This document shows, piece by piece, positions 1 to 5,863 of a stretch of DNA of 5,924 bases. The translations under genes were made by a program, and so were the position numbers. Under the pieces are notes generated by a model, which was given only the letters and a program-made list of their open reading frames with translations, was not told the DNA's origin and ran no database searches. The DNA comes from an uncultured Eubacteriales bacterium (GTDB lineage: Bacteria; Bacillota; Clostridia; Christensenellales; CAG-138), in the NCBI GenBank assembly GCA_900542615.1, contig UQOG01000121.1:1-5924 (forward strand), in the 5' to 3' direction. The stretch's first letter is position 1, and each line of letters starts with the position of its first letter.

Positions 1-2
1 AT

Positions 3-23
3 GTTCGGCCCTTCGGGCCGAAC
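3..23 (-). terminator. Perfect hairpin after cysS, possible terminator stem
   Basis: Seen: a perfect inverted repeat with 9-bp arms (3-11 and 15-23) and a TTC/GAA triloop, starting 25 bases past the cysS stop codon in the direction of cysS transcription. The stem is very G+C-rich, as expected of an intrinsic terminator. The U-tract that would prove it should lie to the left of base 1 and cannot be seen. Read on the plus strand, the hairpin is followed by GCC repeats rather than T, so only the minus-strand reading makes sense as a terminator. It could instead be a copy of a dispersed palindromic repeat. Confidence 0.5.
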
Positions 24-48
24 GCCGCCCCCCCCCGCCGCCGCTGGC

Positions 49-1437
49 TTACAGGGCTTTGAGCTTAGCGCCCTCCTTGGTATCCTCTACCCCGTAGCCT
101 AGGGCTTTGAGCTGCTCCCGGATGGCGTCTGCCCGGGCCCAATCCTTGGCCTTGCGGGCTTCGGTGCGCGCCGCCAGCAGATCCAGGGCCTCCTGGGGGA
201 AGGCCTGGGCCTTCTCGTGCTGGAGGATGCCCAGGATGGAGGCGATGTCGTCAAAGAGCCGGGCGGCCTTATCCAGGGCCTCCTGGCCATGGGGCTGGGA
301 TACAAAGGTATTGAGGGCCCGCACAAAGTCGAACAGGGCGCCCAGGGCGTCGGCGGTGTTCAGGTCGTCGTCCATGGCGGCGTAGAAGGCGGCCCGGTGC
401 TGATCCAGGGCCTCCAGGAAGGCTGCGTCCTCCTGGGTGGCGGGGCCCACGGGGGCTTCCCGGAGCCGTTCCCGGGCGGTACGCAAACGGGTCAGGGCGG
501 TTTCGCTCTGTTCCACCAGCTCCCTGGAGAAGTTTACCGGGTTCCGGTACTGGGTGCCCAGCAAGAACAGCCGCACAGCCTCCAGGTCGAATTCCTTGGA
601 GATGTCCCGCACCAGCCGGAAATTCCCCAGGGATTTGCTCATCTTCTGGTTATCCACGTTGATGTAGCCATTGTGCATCCAATAGCGGGCAAAGGGCTTG
701 CCGGTGGCGGCTTCGCTCTGGGCGATCTCGTTTTCGTGGTGGGGGAAGATCAGGTCCTGGCCCCCGGCGTGGATATCGAAGGTGGGGCCCAGGAGCTCCA
801 TGCTCATGGCGCTGCACTCGATGTGCCAGCCGGGCCGGCCCATGCCCCAGGGGGTGGGCCAGGCAGGCTCTCCGGGCTTGGCGCCCTTCCACAGGGCAAA
901 GTCCAGGGGATCCCGCTTCTGTTCTGTGGGATCGATGCGGGCGCCGCTTTCCAAATCGTCGATGGACTGGCCGGACAGCTTCCCATAGCCGGGGAAGGAG
1001 CGCACGGAAAAGTATACGTCCCCATTGTCCGTGGGGTAGGCGTGCCCCTTGTCGATGAGGGTCTGGACCAGGTCAATGATCTGCTGGACATGCTCCGTGG
1101 CCCGGGGGTTGCAGGTGGCCCGTTCCACCCCCAGGGCGTCCGCGTCCACGTAGTATTCCCGGATGTAGCGGTCCGCGATCTCCTGGACGGTGCAGCCCTC
1201 CTCATTGGCCTTGCGGATGAGCTTATCGTCGATATCGGTGAAATTCTGAATGAATTTCACCTGGTAGCCCCGGTGCTCCAGATACCGGCGCAGGGTATCG
1301 AACACCACGAAGGGCCGGGCATTGCCGATATGGAAGTAATTATACACCGTAGGGCCGCACACATACATGCTGATCTCCCCGGGCTTGAGGGGGATGAGCG
1401 CTTCCTTTTTGCGGGTCATGGTGTTATAGATCTGCAT
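49..1437 (-). CDS. cysS: Cysteinyl-tRNA synthetase (CysRS)
   Basis: Class I aminoacyl-tRNA synthetase that joins cysteine to tRNA-Cys using ATP, in the cytoplasm. The 462-residue protein is full length for the family. Seen: the N-terminal CGPTVY motif, a HIGN form of the HIGH nucleotide signature at residues 36-39, and KMSKS at 265-269. The expected zinc ligands are all present: C27, C208 (in WHIECSAM), H233 and E237 (in FPHHENEIAQ). The order matches E. coli CysRS with a one-residue offset. The C-terminal part (about 340-462) has the helical DALR-type tRNA-binding region with the usual DDDLNTADALGALF segment, then the short tail. The start is set by a perfect AGGAGGT ribosome site five to six bases before the ATG. 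It lies 128 bp downstream of the DUF815 gene on the same strand. No key residue is missing. Confidence 0.98.
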   Translation of the reverse strand: MQIYNTMTRKKEALIPLKPGEISMYVCGPTVYNYFHIGNARPFVVFDTLRRYLEHRGYQVKFIQNFTDIDDKLIRKANEEGCTVQEIADRYIREYYVDADALGVERATCNPRATEHVQQIIDLVQTLIDKGHAYPTDNGDVYFSVRSFPGYGKLSGQSIDDLESGARIDPTEQKRDPLDFALWKGAKPGEPAWPTPWGMGRPGWHIECSAMSMELLGPTFDIHAGGQDLIFPHHENEIAQSEAATGKPFARYWMHNGYINVDNQKMSKSLGNFRLVRDISKEFDLEAVRLFLLGTQYRNPVNFSRELVEQSETALTRLRTARERLREAPVGPATQEDAAFLEALDQHRAAFYAAMDDDLNTADALGALFDFVRALNTFVSQPHGQEALDKAARLFDDIASILGILQHEKAQAFPQEALDLLAARTEARKAKDWARADAIREQLKALGYGVEDTKEGAKLKAL

Positions 1438-1470
1438 GGGAACCTCCTAGTATGGATTTCTATGGATGAT

Positions 1471-1498
1471 CCCCGGGCCGAAGCCGGCAAAACCGGGG
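1471..1498 (-). other. Hairpin in the cysS leader
   Basis: Seen: in the untranslated leader of cysS, a two-part stem. The outer arms CCCCGG/CCGGGG give 6 bp, the inner arms GCCG/CGGC give 4 bp with a GCTT loop, and TTTT bulges on one side between them. It ends about 20 bases before the Shine-Dalgarno site. No T-run follows, so it is not an intrinsic terminator. It may affect mRNA stability or simply reflect G+C richness. No T-box consensus (AGGGTGG..ACCGCG) is present on the minus strand of the leader, and the space is too short for a normal T-box. Confidence 0.4.
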
Positions 1499-1559
1499 AA
1501 GGGACCGGTGGGAATCTGCCGGCGGCCCGTCCATGGGACAGGGTGCGGCATATCAAATT

Positions 1560-1568
1560 ATTATATCA
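1560..1568 (-). promoter_or_regulatory. Extended -10 promoter for cysS, overlapping the DUF815 stop codon
   Basis: Seen: on the minus strand the sequence reads TGATATAAT, a perfect TATAAT -10 box (1560-1565) with the TGn extension (1566-1568). The TGA of the extension is also the stop codon of the upstream DUF815 gene. The hexamer 17 bases further upstream (TGGCGG) does not resemble TTGACA, so the promoter would depend on the extended -10. Predicted transcription would start near 1553, giving a leader of about 115 nt before cysS. Perfect TATAAT boxes are rare by chance in sequence this G+C-rich, which supports the call. Confidence 0.6.
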
Positions 1569-2921
1569 TTCTTTGAACTGTTCCGCCAGCATTTTGGCCC
1601 CGGGGAAACAGAGGCGCTCCCGGACATCCACCTGATGGTCCACGCAGGCCTGGTGGATGGCCTGGGGATCCCCGGCGATGCCTTCGGCCTCCAGAATCTC
1701 CGCCACCAGCCTGGCAAAGGCGGAAAGGCTGGGATAGGGGAAGAAAAGGGTCAGAGGGAAGAGGGGATGGGCCGGGGTATTTTGCCGGGCGGTGGCGTAC
1801 AGGCGCACGTTGTCCGGCAGCAGCCGGCCCCCGCAAAGGCTGCTGCAAAGGGTTTGGGCCGAAGGGGCGGCCGGGTCCATATGGTCCAGCAGCACCAAAA
1901 AGCGATGGGGTTGGCCCGCCAGGGTCTGGAGCAGGCGGGGCAGGGCGGCGGGGTCCCCGGGGTCCGCCAGGATGAGCCGGGCGGCGGGGAATTCATGGAG
2001 CAGGGAGAGCACATAGGCGGTTTTCCCCGTGCCGGCGCCCCCGTAGAGCAGGGCGTTTTCGCTGGGCTCCCCCCGCAAAAAGCGGATGGTGTTTTCCATG
2101 AGCCGCACCCGTTCTCCCTCGTATAAGCTGGTGGGGATCAGGGGGGTAAAGGCGGATTCCGGCAGGGGGGTCAGGCTTCCGTCCGGCTCCAGCCGGAAGC
2201 CCCGGTGCTGCAAAAAGGGGCCGCAGCCATAGCTGGCGAAGAAATTATACAGATCCTCTGTGAGCTGGCCCCAATCCTTTGCGGAGAGCAGCCGCAGGTA
2301 AATTTCCTCCAGGGCCTCGTCCGCCGCATAGGCGTCCGTAAGGCCCGGCTCCCCATATTGCCAGGGGGTGAAGGCGAAGGGCGCCTTTAGGAAGGGCCCG
2401 GGCTGGGGAATGGGCCCCTCCCCATCCTCCCGGGGCAGGGGCCGGGTGCTGCCGCCCCCCCAGGCCGCCGTGGCCACCACGGACAGGGCGTCCTTGCCCT
2501 GGCGGGGCCGCATGGCCAGCGCCTGCTGCCGCTCCCGGGTATACCGGGCTACGTCCTGGCTGGTGAGCTGGGATAGGCTTCCCAGCACGGATAATTCCTC
2601 CTGCATCAGCAGCCATAGGGCCTCGTCTCGCTGGCCCCTGGCCGCCATCCGGGCAAAGGCGTGGGCCTCGTGTACCGCCAGGCCCAGCAGATGATCCTTG
2701 AATAGATCCCCGCTTACCCGGCGGTCCTCCTTTTTGCACAAGGCGGCGGTCATCTGATGGTAGGCGTAGACCGCCCCCGTCAAATCAAAGGCCAATAGCC
2801 CCTCCAGCAGGGCCCGCAGCTGGATCAGCGCCGGGTCGTCCCCGGCCCGTCCGCTCCGGTATAACAGGGCCAGCCCATAGCTCAGCCCCTCCTCCGCCGG
2901 CATATCCCGGAAGGTTCGCAT
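1566..2921 (-). CDS. DUF815-family AAA+-like ATP-binding protein, divergent
   Basis: Probable cytoplasmic P-loop ATPase of the DUF815 family (COG2607-like), whose role is not established. It is 451 residues, the usual size for clostridial members. Seen: a helical N-terminal region (about 1-150), a Gly/Pro-rich linker (about 154-190), then the family lead-in YGCGPFLQHRGF (231-242) and ENTIRFLRGEPSENALLYG (276-294). Walker A is GGAGTGKT at 294-301. The Walker B-like strand is RFLVLLDHMD (340-349), where the family, as I recall it, has two acidic residues. The sensor 1 strand is VRLYATARQN (372-381), against YATSNRRHL in typical members. The segment with LSDRFG that normally follows appears to be missing, and the C-terminal GRSGRTARQF-like helix is only partly kept (LCFPGAKMLAEQF, 437-449). 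The chosen ATG has an AAAGGA site about 10 bases upstream. The next in-frame ATG (codon 7) has none. There is no signal peptide or membrane segment. The family call is secure; hydrolysis activity is doubtful. Confidence 0.85.
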   Translation of the reverse strand: MRTFRDMPAEEGLSYGLALLYRSGRAGDDPALIQLRALLEGLLAFDLTGAVYAYHQMTAALCKKEDRRVSGDLFKDHLLGLAVHEAHAFARMAARGQRDEALWLLMQEELSVLGSLSQLTSQDVARYTRERQQALAMRPRQGKDALSVVATAAWGGGSTRPLPREDGEGPIPQPGPFLKAPFAFTPWQYGEPGLTDAYAADEALEEIYLRLLSAKDWGQLTEDLYNFFASYGCGPFLQHRGFRLEPDGSLTPLPESAFTPLIPTSLYEGERVRLMENTIRFLRGEPSENALLYGGAGTGKTAYVLSLLHEFPAARLILADPGDPAALPRLLQTLAGQPHRFLVLLDHMDPAAPSAQTLCSSLCGGRLLPDNVRLYATARQNTPAHPLFPLTLFFPYPSLSAFARLVAEILEAEGIAGDPQAIHQACVDHQVDVRERLCFPGAKMLAEQFKE

Positions 2922-2952
2922 GGCAATCGTTTCCTTTCTTTCCTTTGCCTCG

Positions 2953-2971
2953 GGCCGGGACGCGCCCGGCC
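2953..2971 (-). other. Hairpin in the DUF815 gene leader
   Basis: Seen: perfect 7-bp arms GGCCGGG/CCCGGCC with a 5-base loop, lying between the predicted transcription start (near 2981) and the purine-rich ribosome site. It would form near the 5' end of the transcript. No T-run follows on either strand, so it is not an intrinsic terminator. A protective 5' stem or a weak translational control element is possible; its function is unknown. Confidence 0.4.
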
Positions 2972-2987
2972 ATATGCTCGCAGGTTA

Positions 2988-3016
2988 AGCATAGCACATC
3001 CATCCCCACGGGACAA
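2988..3016 (-). promoter_or_regulatory. Sigma-A-type promoter for the DUF815 gene
   Basis: Seen on the minus strand: a -35-like TTGTCC (3011-3016), a 17-base spacer, and a -10-like TATGCT (2988-2993) preceded by the TGn extension. Each hexamer matches 4 of 6 consensus bases, and the spacing is optimal. The predicted start near 2981 gives a leader of about 60 nt. No other minus-strand candidate in the intergenic region looks better. Confidence 0.55.
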
Positions 3017-3118
3017 GGGAATCCCGGGCTTTTTCCCCCCAATACCATTGCTTTTTGGCCGTTCTTTTTCTATACGCCCTGGGGGCTGGATTTTCCCTTT
3101 CAGGCGGGCGCCCTGCAC

Positions 3119-3148
3119 TTGTAAAGGAATGGCAGGGAATGCTATAAT
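3119..3148 (+). promoter_or_regulatory. Sigma-A-type promoter for the murG operon
   Basis: Seen: TTGTAA (3119-3124, 4 of 6 consensus bases), an 18-base spacer, and a perfect TATAAT (3143-3148) with the TGn extension (TGCTATAAT). This is the strongest promoter-like sequence in the window. Transcription would start near 3155, about 72 nt before the murG ATG, and should also cover the methyltransferase gene downstream. Confidence 0.75.
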
Positions 3149-3155
3149 CAAGGAC

Positions 3156-3179
3156 GCAGACAAAATGCTTTTTTTCTGC
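3156..3179 (+). other. Hairpin at the predicted 5' end of the murG mRNA
   Basis: Seen: GCAGA (3156-3160) pairs with TCTGC (3175-3179), and AAAA (3162-3165) pairs with TTTT (3171-3174) after a bulged C, around a 5-base TGCTT loop. The hairpin begins within a few bases of the predicted transcription start. The T-run is part of the stem rather than after it, so this is not a terminator. A 5'-terminal stem often protects an mRNA from decay; that role here is inference. Confidence 0.4.
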
Positions 3180-3210
3180 ATACTATGAAGAAGCGAAACA
3201 TAGATTGTTT

Positions 3211-3216
3211 GAAAGG
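3211..3216 (+). promoter_or_regulatory. Ribosome binding site that sets the murG start
   Basis: GAAAGG lies 10 bases before the ATG at 3227. The earlier in-frame ATG at 3185 follows a T-rich stretch with no Shine-Dalgarno-like sequence. The 14 extra residues it would add do not resemble the start of MurG proteins, which begin directly before the first Gly-rich loop. The spacing is slightly long, so the site is moderate in strength. Confidence 0.6.
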
Positions 3217-3226
3217 CCTTTATTCC

Positions 3227-4291
3227 ATGACCAAAACCATCTTGCTCACCGGCGGCGGCACCGCCGGCCACGTGACCCCCAACCTGGCCCTGTTGCCCCA
3301 GCTGCGGGCCGCCGGCTATTCCATCCACTATGTGGGCACCGCCGACGGCATCGAGCGCAGCCTGGTGGAAGGGGAGACGGACGTTTGCTACCACGCCATC
3401 AGCGCCGGAAAGCTGCGCCGGTATTTTTCCCTGAAGAATTTTGCGGACCCCTTCCGGGTGCTCAAAGGGGTGTTCCAGTCCCGCCGGATCATCCGGGATG
3501 TGAAGCCCGATGTGGTGTTCTCTAAGGGCGGGTTCGTGTCCGTGCCCGTGGTGATCGCCGCCCGGGGCAAGGCTCCGGTGATCACCCATGAATCCGACTA
3601 TACCCCCGGCTTGGCCAACCGCATCGCCGCCCGGTTCGCGGATACGGTGTGCGTCACCTTTGAGGATACCCTGGCCAAGGTGGGCCCAAAAGGCGTGTTT
3701 ACCGGCACCCCCATCCGGCCTTCCCTCTTCCAGGGGGAGGCGGAAAAGGGCCTGGCCTTTACCGGCTTCGACGGCGCCCGGCCCATCCTCTTGGTGATGG
3801 GCGGCAGCCAGGGCGCCCAGGCCATCAACCAGGTCCTGCGCCAAGCCCTGCCCCAACTTACCCGCCAGTTCGACATCATCCACCTGTGCGGCAAGGGTAA
3901 GGTGGACCCTGGGGTGGAGTCCCCCGCCTATCGCCAGTATGAATACATTGGCCCGGAGCTCCCCGACCTGTTCGCCTGCACGGACATCGTCCTCTCCCGG
4001 GCCGGGGCCAACGCGGTATTCGAATTCCTGGCCCTCGCCAAGCCCGCCCTGTTGGTGCCCCTGCCCCTTTCCGCCAGCCGGGGGGATCAGATCCTCAACG
4101 CCGGTTACTTCGTCCGCAAGGGCTACGCCATGTCCATGGAGCAGGAACAGCTTACCCCCGCCGCCTTGACCGACGCCCTGACCACCCTGTATGAAAACCG
4201 CCTGCGCTTCATCTCCACCATGCGCAGCGACGCCAGGGCGGACGGCACCGACGCGGTCTTACAGGTGATTCGCAACGCCCTAGGGGAATAG
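3227..4291 (+). CDS. murG: MurG, lipid II-forming N-acetylglucosaminyltransferase
   Basis: Transfers GlcNAc from UDP-GlcNAc to lipid I (undecaprenyl-diphospho-MurNAc-pentapeptide) to make lipid II, at the inner face of the membrane, the last cytoplasmic step of peptidoglycan precursor synthesis. The protein has 354 residues, normal for the family, with two Rossmann-like halves (GT-B fold, glycosyltransferase family 28). Seen: first Gly-rich loop GGGTAGH (9-15), the conserved GKLRRYFSLKNFADPFR stretch (61-77), second loop SKGGFVSVP (99-107), HESD (121-124), third loop GGSQGAQAIN (192-201), and the UDP-sugar-binding region with E266 in FEFLALAKP and Q288 in SRGDQILNA. The wording of these motifs fits the Bacillota-type MurG found outside the dcw cell-division cluster, as recalled from Bacillus cereus-like proteins. 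It starts a probable two-gene operon with the methyltransferase that follows 18 bp later. No key residue is missing. An ATG at 3185 in the same frame is a less likely start. Confidence 0.96.
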   Translation: MTKTILLTGGGTAGHVTPNLALLPQLRAAGYSIHYVGTADGIERSLVEGETDVCYHAISAGKLRRYFSLKNFADPFRVLKGVFQSRRIIRDVKPDVVFSKGGFVSVPVVIAARGKAPVITHESDYTPGLANRIAARFADTVCVTFEDTLAKVGPKGVFTGTPIRPSLFQGEAEKGLAFTGFDGARPILLVMGGSQGAQAINQVLRQALPQLTRQFDIIHLCGKGKVDPGVESPAYRQYEYIGPELPDLFACTDIVLSRAGANAVFEFLALAKPALLVPLPLSASRGDQILNAGYFVRKGYAMSMEQEQLTPAALTDALTTLYENRLRFISTMRSDARADGTDAVLQVIRNALGE

Positions 4292-4309
4292 CCCCCGGAA
4301 AGGAACCCC

Positions 4310-5863
4310 ATGCAGACCCTTTCAAAAGACCAGGTGGCCCTTCGCCTCCAGGCCCCCAACGGCGCCGCCGCCCTGATGGAGCAGGCGGAAGCCGCCCTGG
4401 AAGGGGCCTTGGCCCTGTTCCTAGAGGACCAGGACCCGGCGGCCTGCGGGTTCTTATGCCGCTGCGCCAAGTCCAACCGCCTGCGCCAGCAGATCCAGGC
4501 CGCCTTGTCCGTCCATCCGGAGGCCCTGGGCCAGGCCCTTTTCGCCCCCGTTCCCAAGCTGCGCAAAAATGCCGCCCGGCTCCTGGGGCTCCTCGGCGCC
4601 CCCGCCGACGCGCCCCGTTTGATCCAGGCCCTGAAGCAGGAGCCCCAGCGCTTTGTCCGGCCCTCCCAGCTCCTGGCCCTGGGCGCCCTGGGCGGCCCGG
4701 AAGCCCGGGCGTTCCTCGCCGTCTATCAGCCGGCCCCTGCCGCCGACCCTTCCGAACAAACCCACGTCCAGGCGGAGGCCGAAGCCCTGGCCACTGCGCG
4801 CCGGGCTCTTTTACACCTGCAAAAGCATTCCTTTACCAGCCTGCCCTTCCCGGTGGAGGCGGAGCTTCGCGCCCCGGACAAGCTGGCCCATACCCTGGCC
4901 GCTGAGCTGATCGCCTTAGGCTATGCCCCCGCCGCCGTCCACGCCGACCGGGTGCGGCTCCATACCCAGGACCTGCCCGGCCTGTTCCGGGCCCGCCGGT
5001 TCTTCGAGCTGCTGCTGCCCCTTTCCGAAAATCTCCCCATGGCGCCCGCCCTCCTGGGAGACCGGGCCGGGGAGCGCCTTACCAGGCTCCTGCCCGCCTG
5101 CCATGCCGGGGAAGGCCCCTTCGGCTACCGGATCGAGCTCAAGGCCAAAAACCTGGACCGGGGCGCCTTTGCCCGGGCCATGGCCGCCCGGCTGGACGGG
5201 CCCTTGCTGGCAAACGCCCCCGGGGACTATGAGGTGGAGCTGCGGGTGGAACAGCGGGACAATGGCAAAGCCTTCCTCTACGCCAAGCTATTTACCCTCC
5301 AGGACACCCGCTTCGCCTACCGGAAGCAGGCCCTGCCCGCCAGTATGCATCCCGCCACCGCAGCGGCTGTCCTGGGTCTGGCCGCCCCCTATTTGCGGGA
5401 GAACGCCCGGGTGCTGGATCCCTGCTGCGGCAGCGGCACCTTCCTGCTGGAACGGGGTTTTCTAGGCCCCTGCGCCGCCCTCAACGGGGTGGACATCGCC
5501 CACGCCGCCGTCGACGCGGCCCGGCAAAACGCCGCCGCCGCCCAGTCCAACGCCCGGTTCGTGGCCAACGACTGCCTCCGCTTCATCGCCAAGCGGCCCT
5601 ATGACGAGGTGCTCGCCAACCTGCCCTTCGGCAACCGGGTTGGCTCCCACGAGAACAACCGCCGGCTTTACGCCGGCATCCTGGACCGGCTCCCACAATG
5701 GCTCCGGCCCGGCGGCATCGCCATCCTCTATACCATGGAGTTCACCCTCCTCAAAACCCTGCTCCGGGATCGGCCGGCCATCTCCCTCCTTTCCCAGGCC
5801 CGCACCAATGCCGGCGGCCTGACCCCCATGGCCTTTATTTTACAGGTGGGCCAGCCCGGCTAA
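4310..5863 (+). CDS. HEAT-THUMP-like RNA guanine-N2 methyltransferase (Trm11/Trm14/RlmL-like)
   Basis: Probable SAM-dependent RNA methyltransferase acting on an exocyclic amine, most likely N2 of guanosine in tRNA or rRNA. Seen, in order, over 517 residues: an Ala/Leu-rich helical region with HEAT-like repeats (clearest at about 84-140, LRKNAARLLGLLG and LLALGALGG); a region resembling the N-terminal ferredoxin-like domain of THUMP enzymes (about 181-240, ending FRARRFFELLLPL); a THUMP-like part (about 270-345, with YRIELKAKNLDR, then FAYRKQALPASMHPATAAAVL); and a Rossmann catalytic domain. SAM motif I is VLDPCCGSGTFLLE (368-381), the ribose-binding acid is probably D395 in NGVDIAHAA, motif III has ND at 420-421, and the catalytic motif is NLPFG (437-441). 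NLPFG/DLPFG forms are known from the Trm11/THUMPD branch, while RlmL and DNA adenine enzymes mostly have NPPY. The ATG has an AAAGGA site five bases upstream and lies 18 bp after murG. The class is well supported; the exact RNA and base are not. Confidence 0.85.
   Translation: MQTLSKDQVALRLQAPNGAAALMEQAEAALEGALALFLEDQDPAACGFLCRCAKSNRLRQQIQAALSVHPEALGQALFAPVPKLRKNAARLLGLLGAPADAPRLIQALKQEPQRFVRPSQLLALGALGGPEARAFLAVYQPAPAADPSEQTHVQAEAEALATARRALLHLQKHSFTSLPFPVEAELRAPDKLAHTLAAELIALGYAPAAVHADRVRLHTQDLPGLFRARRFFELLLPLSENLPMAPALLGDRAGERLTRLLPACHAGEGPFGYRIELKAKNLDRGAFARAMAARLDGPLLANAPGDYEVELRVEQRDNGKAFLYAKLFTLQDTRFAYRKQALPASMHPATAAAVLGLAAPYLRENARVLDPCCGSGTFLLERGFLGPCAALNGVDIAHAAVDAARQNAAAAQSNARFVANDCLRFIAKRPYDEVLANLPFGNRVGSHENNRRLYAGILDRLPQWLRPGGIAILYTMEFTLLKTLLRDRPAISLLSQARTNAGGLTPMAFILQVGQPG

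Larger units (their letters stand above)
2922..3226. other. Intergenic region between divergent genes
   Basis: This 305-bp stretch separates the DUF815 gene from murG. It is clearly more A+T-rich than its surroundings and has several T runs. It holds a promoter for each direction, a leader hairpin on each side, and an imperfect palindrome (3101-3115) just upstream of the murG -35 box. I find no tRNA, riboswitch consensus or small gene with a ribosome site here. The two -35 boxes are about 100 bp apart, so the promoters need not overlap or interfere. Confidence 0.7.

Noticed and set aside
1536..1556. AGGGTGCGGC on the plus strand, superficially like the T-box consensus
   Set aside because: It is on the strand opposite to cysS transcription and lacks the ACCGCG half of the motif.
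217..1635. Long plus-strand open frame of 472 codons opposite cysS
   Set aside because: It lies antisense to a full-length CysRS with all catalytic motifs. Its protein is Gly/Val/Pro-rich low-complexity sequence with no recognisable motif, and long antisense frames are expected opposite G+C-rich codon use.
1533..2126. Plus-strand open frame of 197 codons opposite the end of the DUF815 gene
   Set aside because: It is a shadow of the DUF815 reading frame with Gly/Gln-rich composition and no convincing ribosome site.
3009..3035. Possible plus-strand terminator: 5-bp stem CGGGA/TCCCG followed by GGGC and five T
   Set aside because: There is no plus-strand gene upstream for it to terminate, the stem is short with an 8-base loop, and it overlaps the -35 box of the DUF815 promoter.
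3185..3226. Upstream ATG giving a 368-residue MurG
   Set aside because: There is no ribosome site before 3185, the extra 14 residues are atypical for MurG, and the ATG at 3227 has a GAAAGG site and the normal family N-terminus.
2882..3883. Minus-strand open frame of 333 codons opposite murG and across the intergenic region
   Set aside because: It overlaps murG antisense, reads through the promoters of both neighbouring genes, and encodes biased Gly/His/Ala sequence. It has no good ribosome site and no family resemblance.
1566..5863. An ATPase plus a methyltransferase as parts of a defence or restriction-like system
   Set aside because: The two genes are in divergent transcription units with murG between them. 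The methyltransferase has THUMP-like features and an NLPFG motif typical of RNA enzymes, and there is no nuclease, toxin or mobile-element gene nearby.
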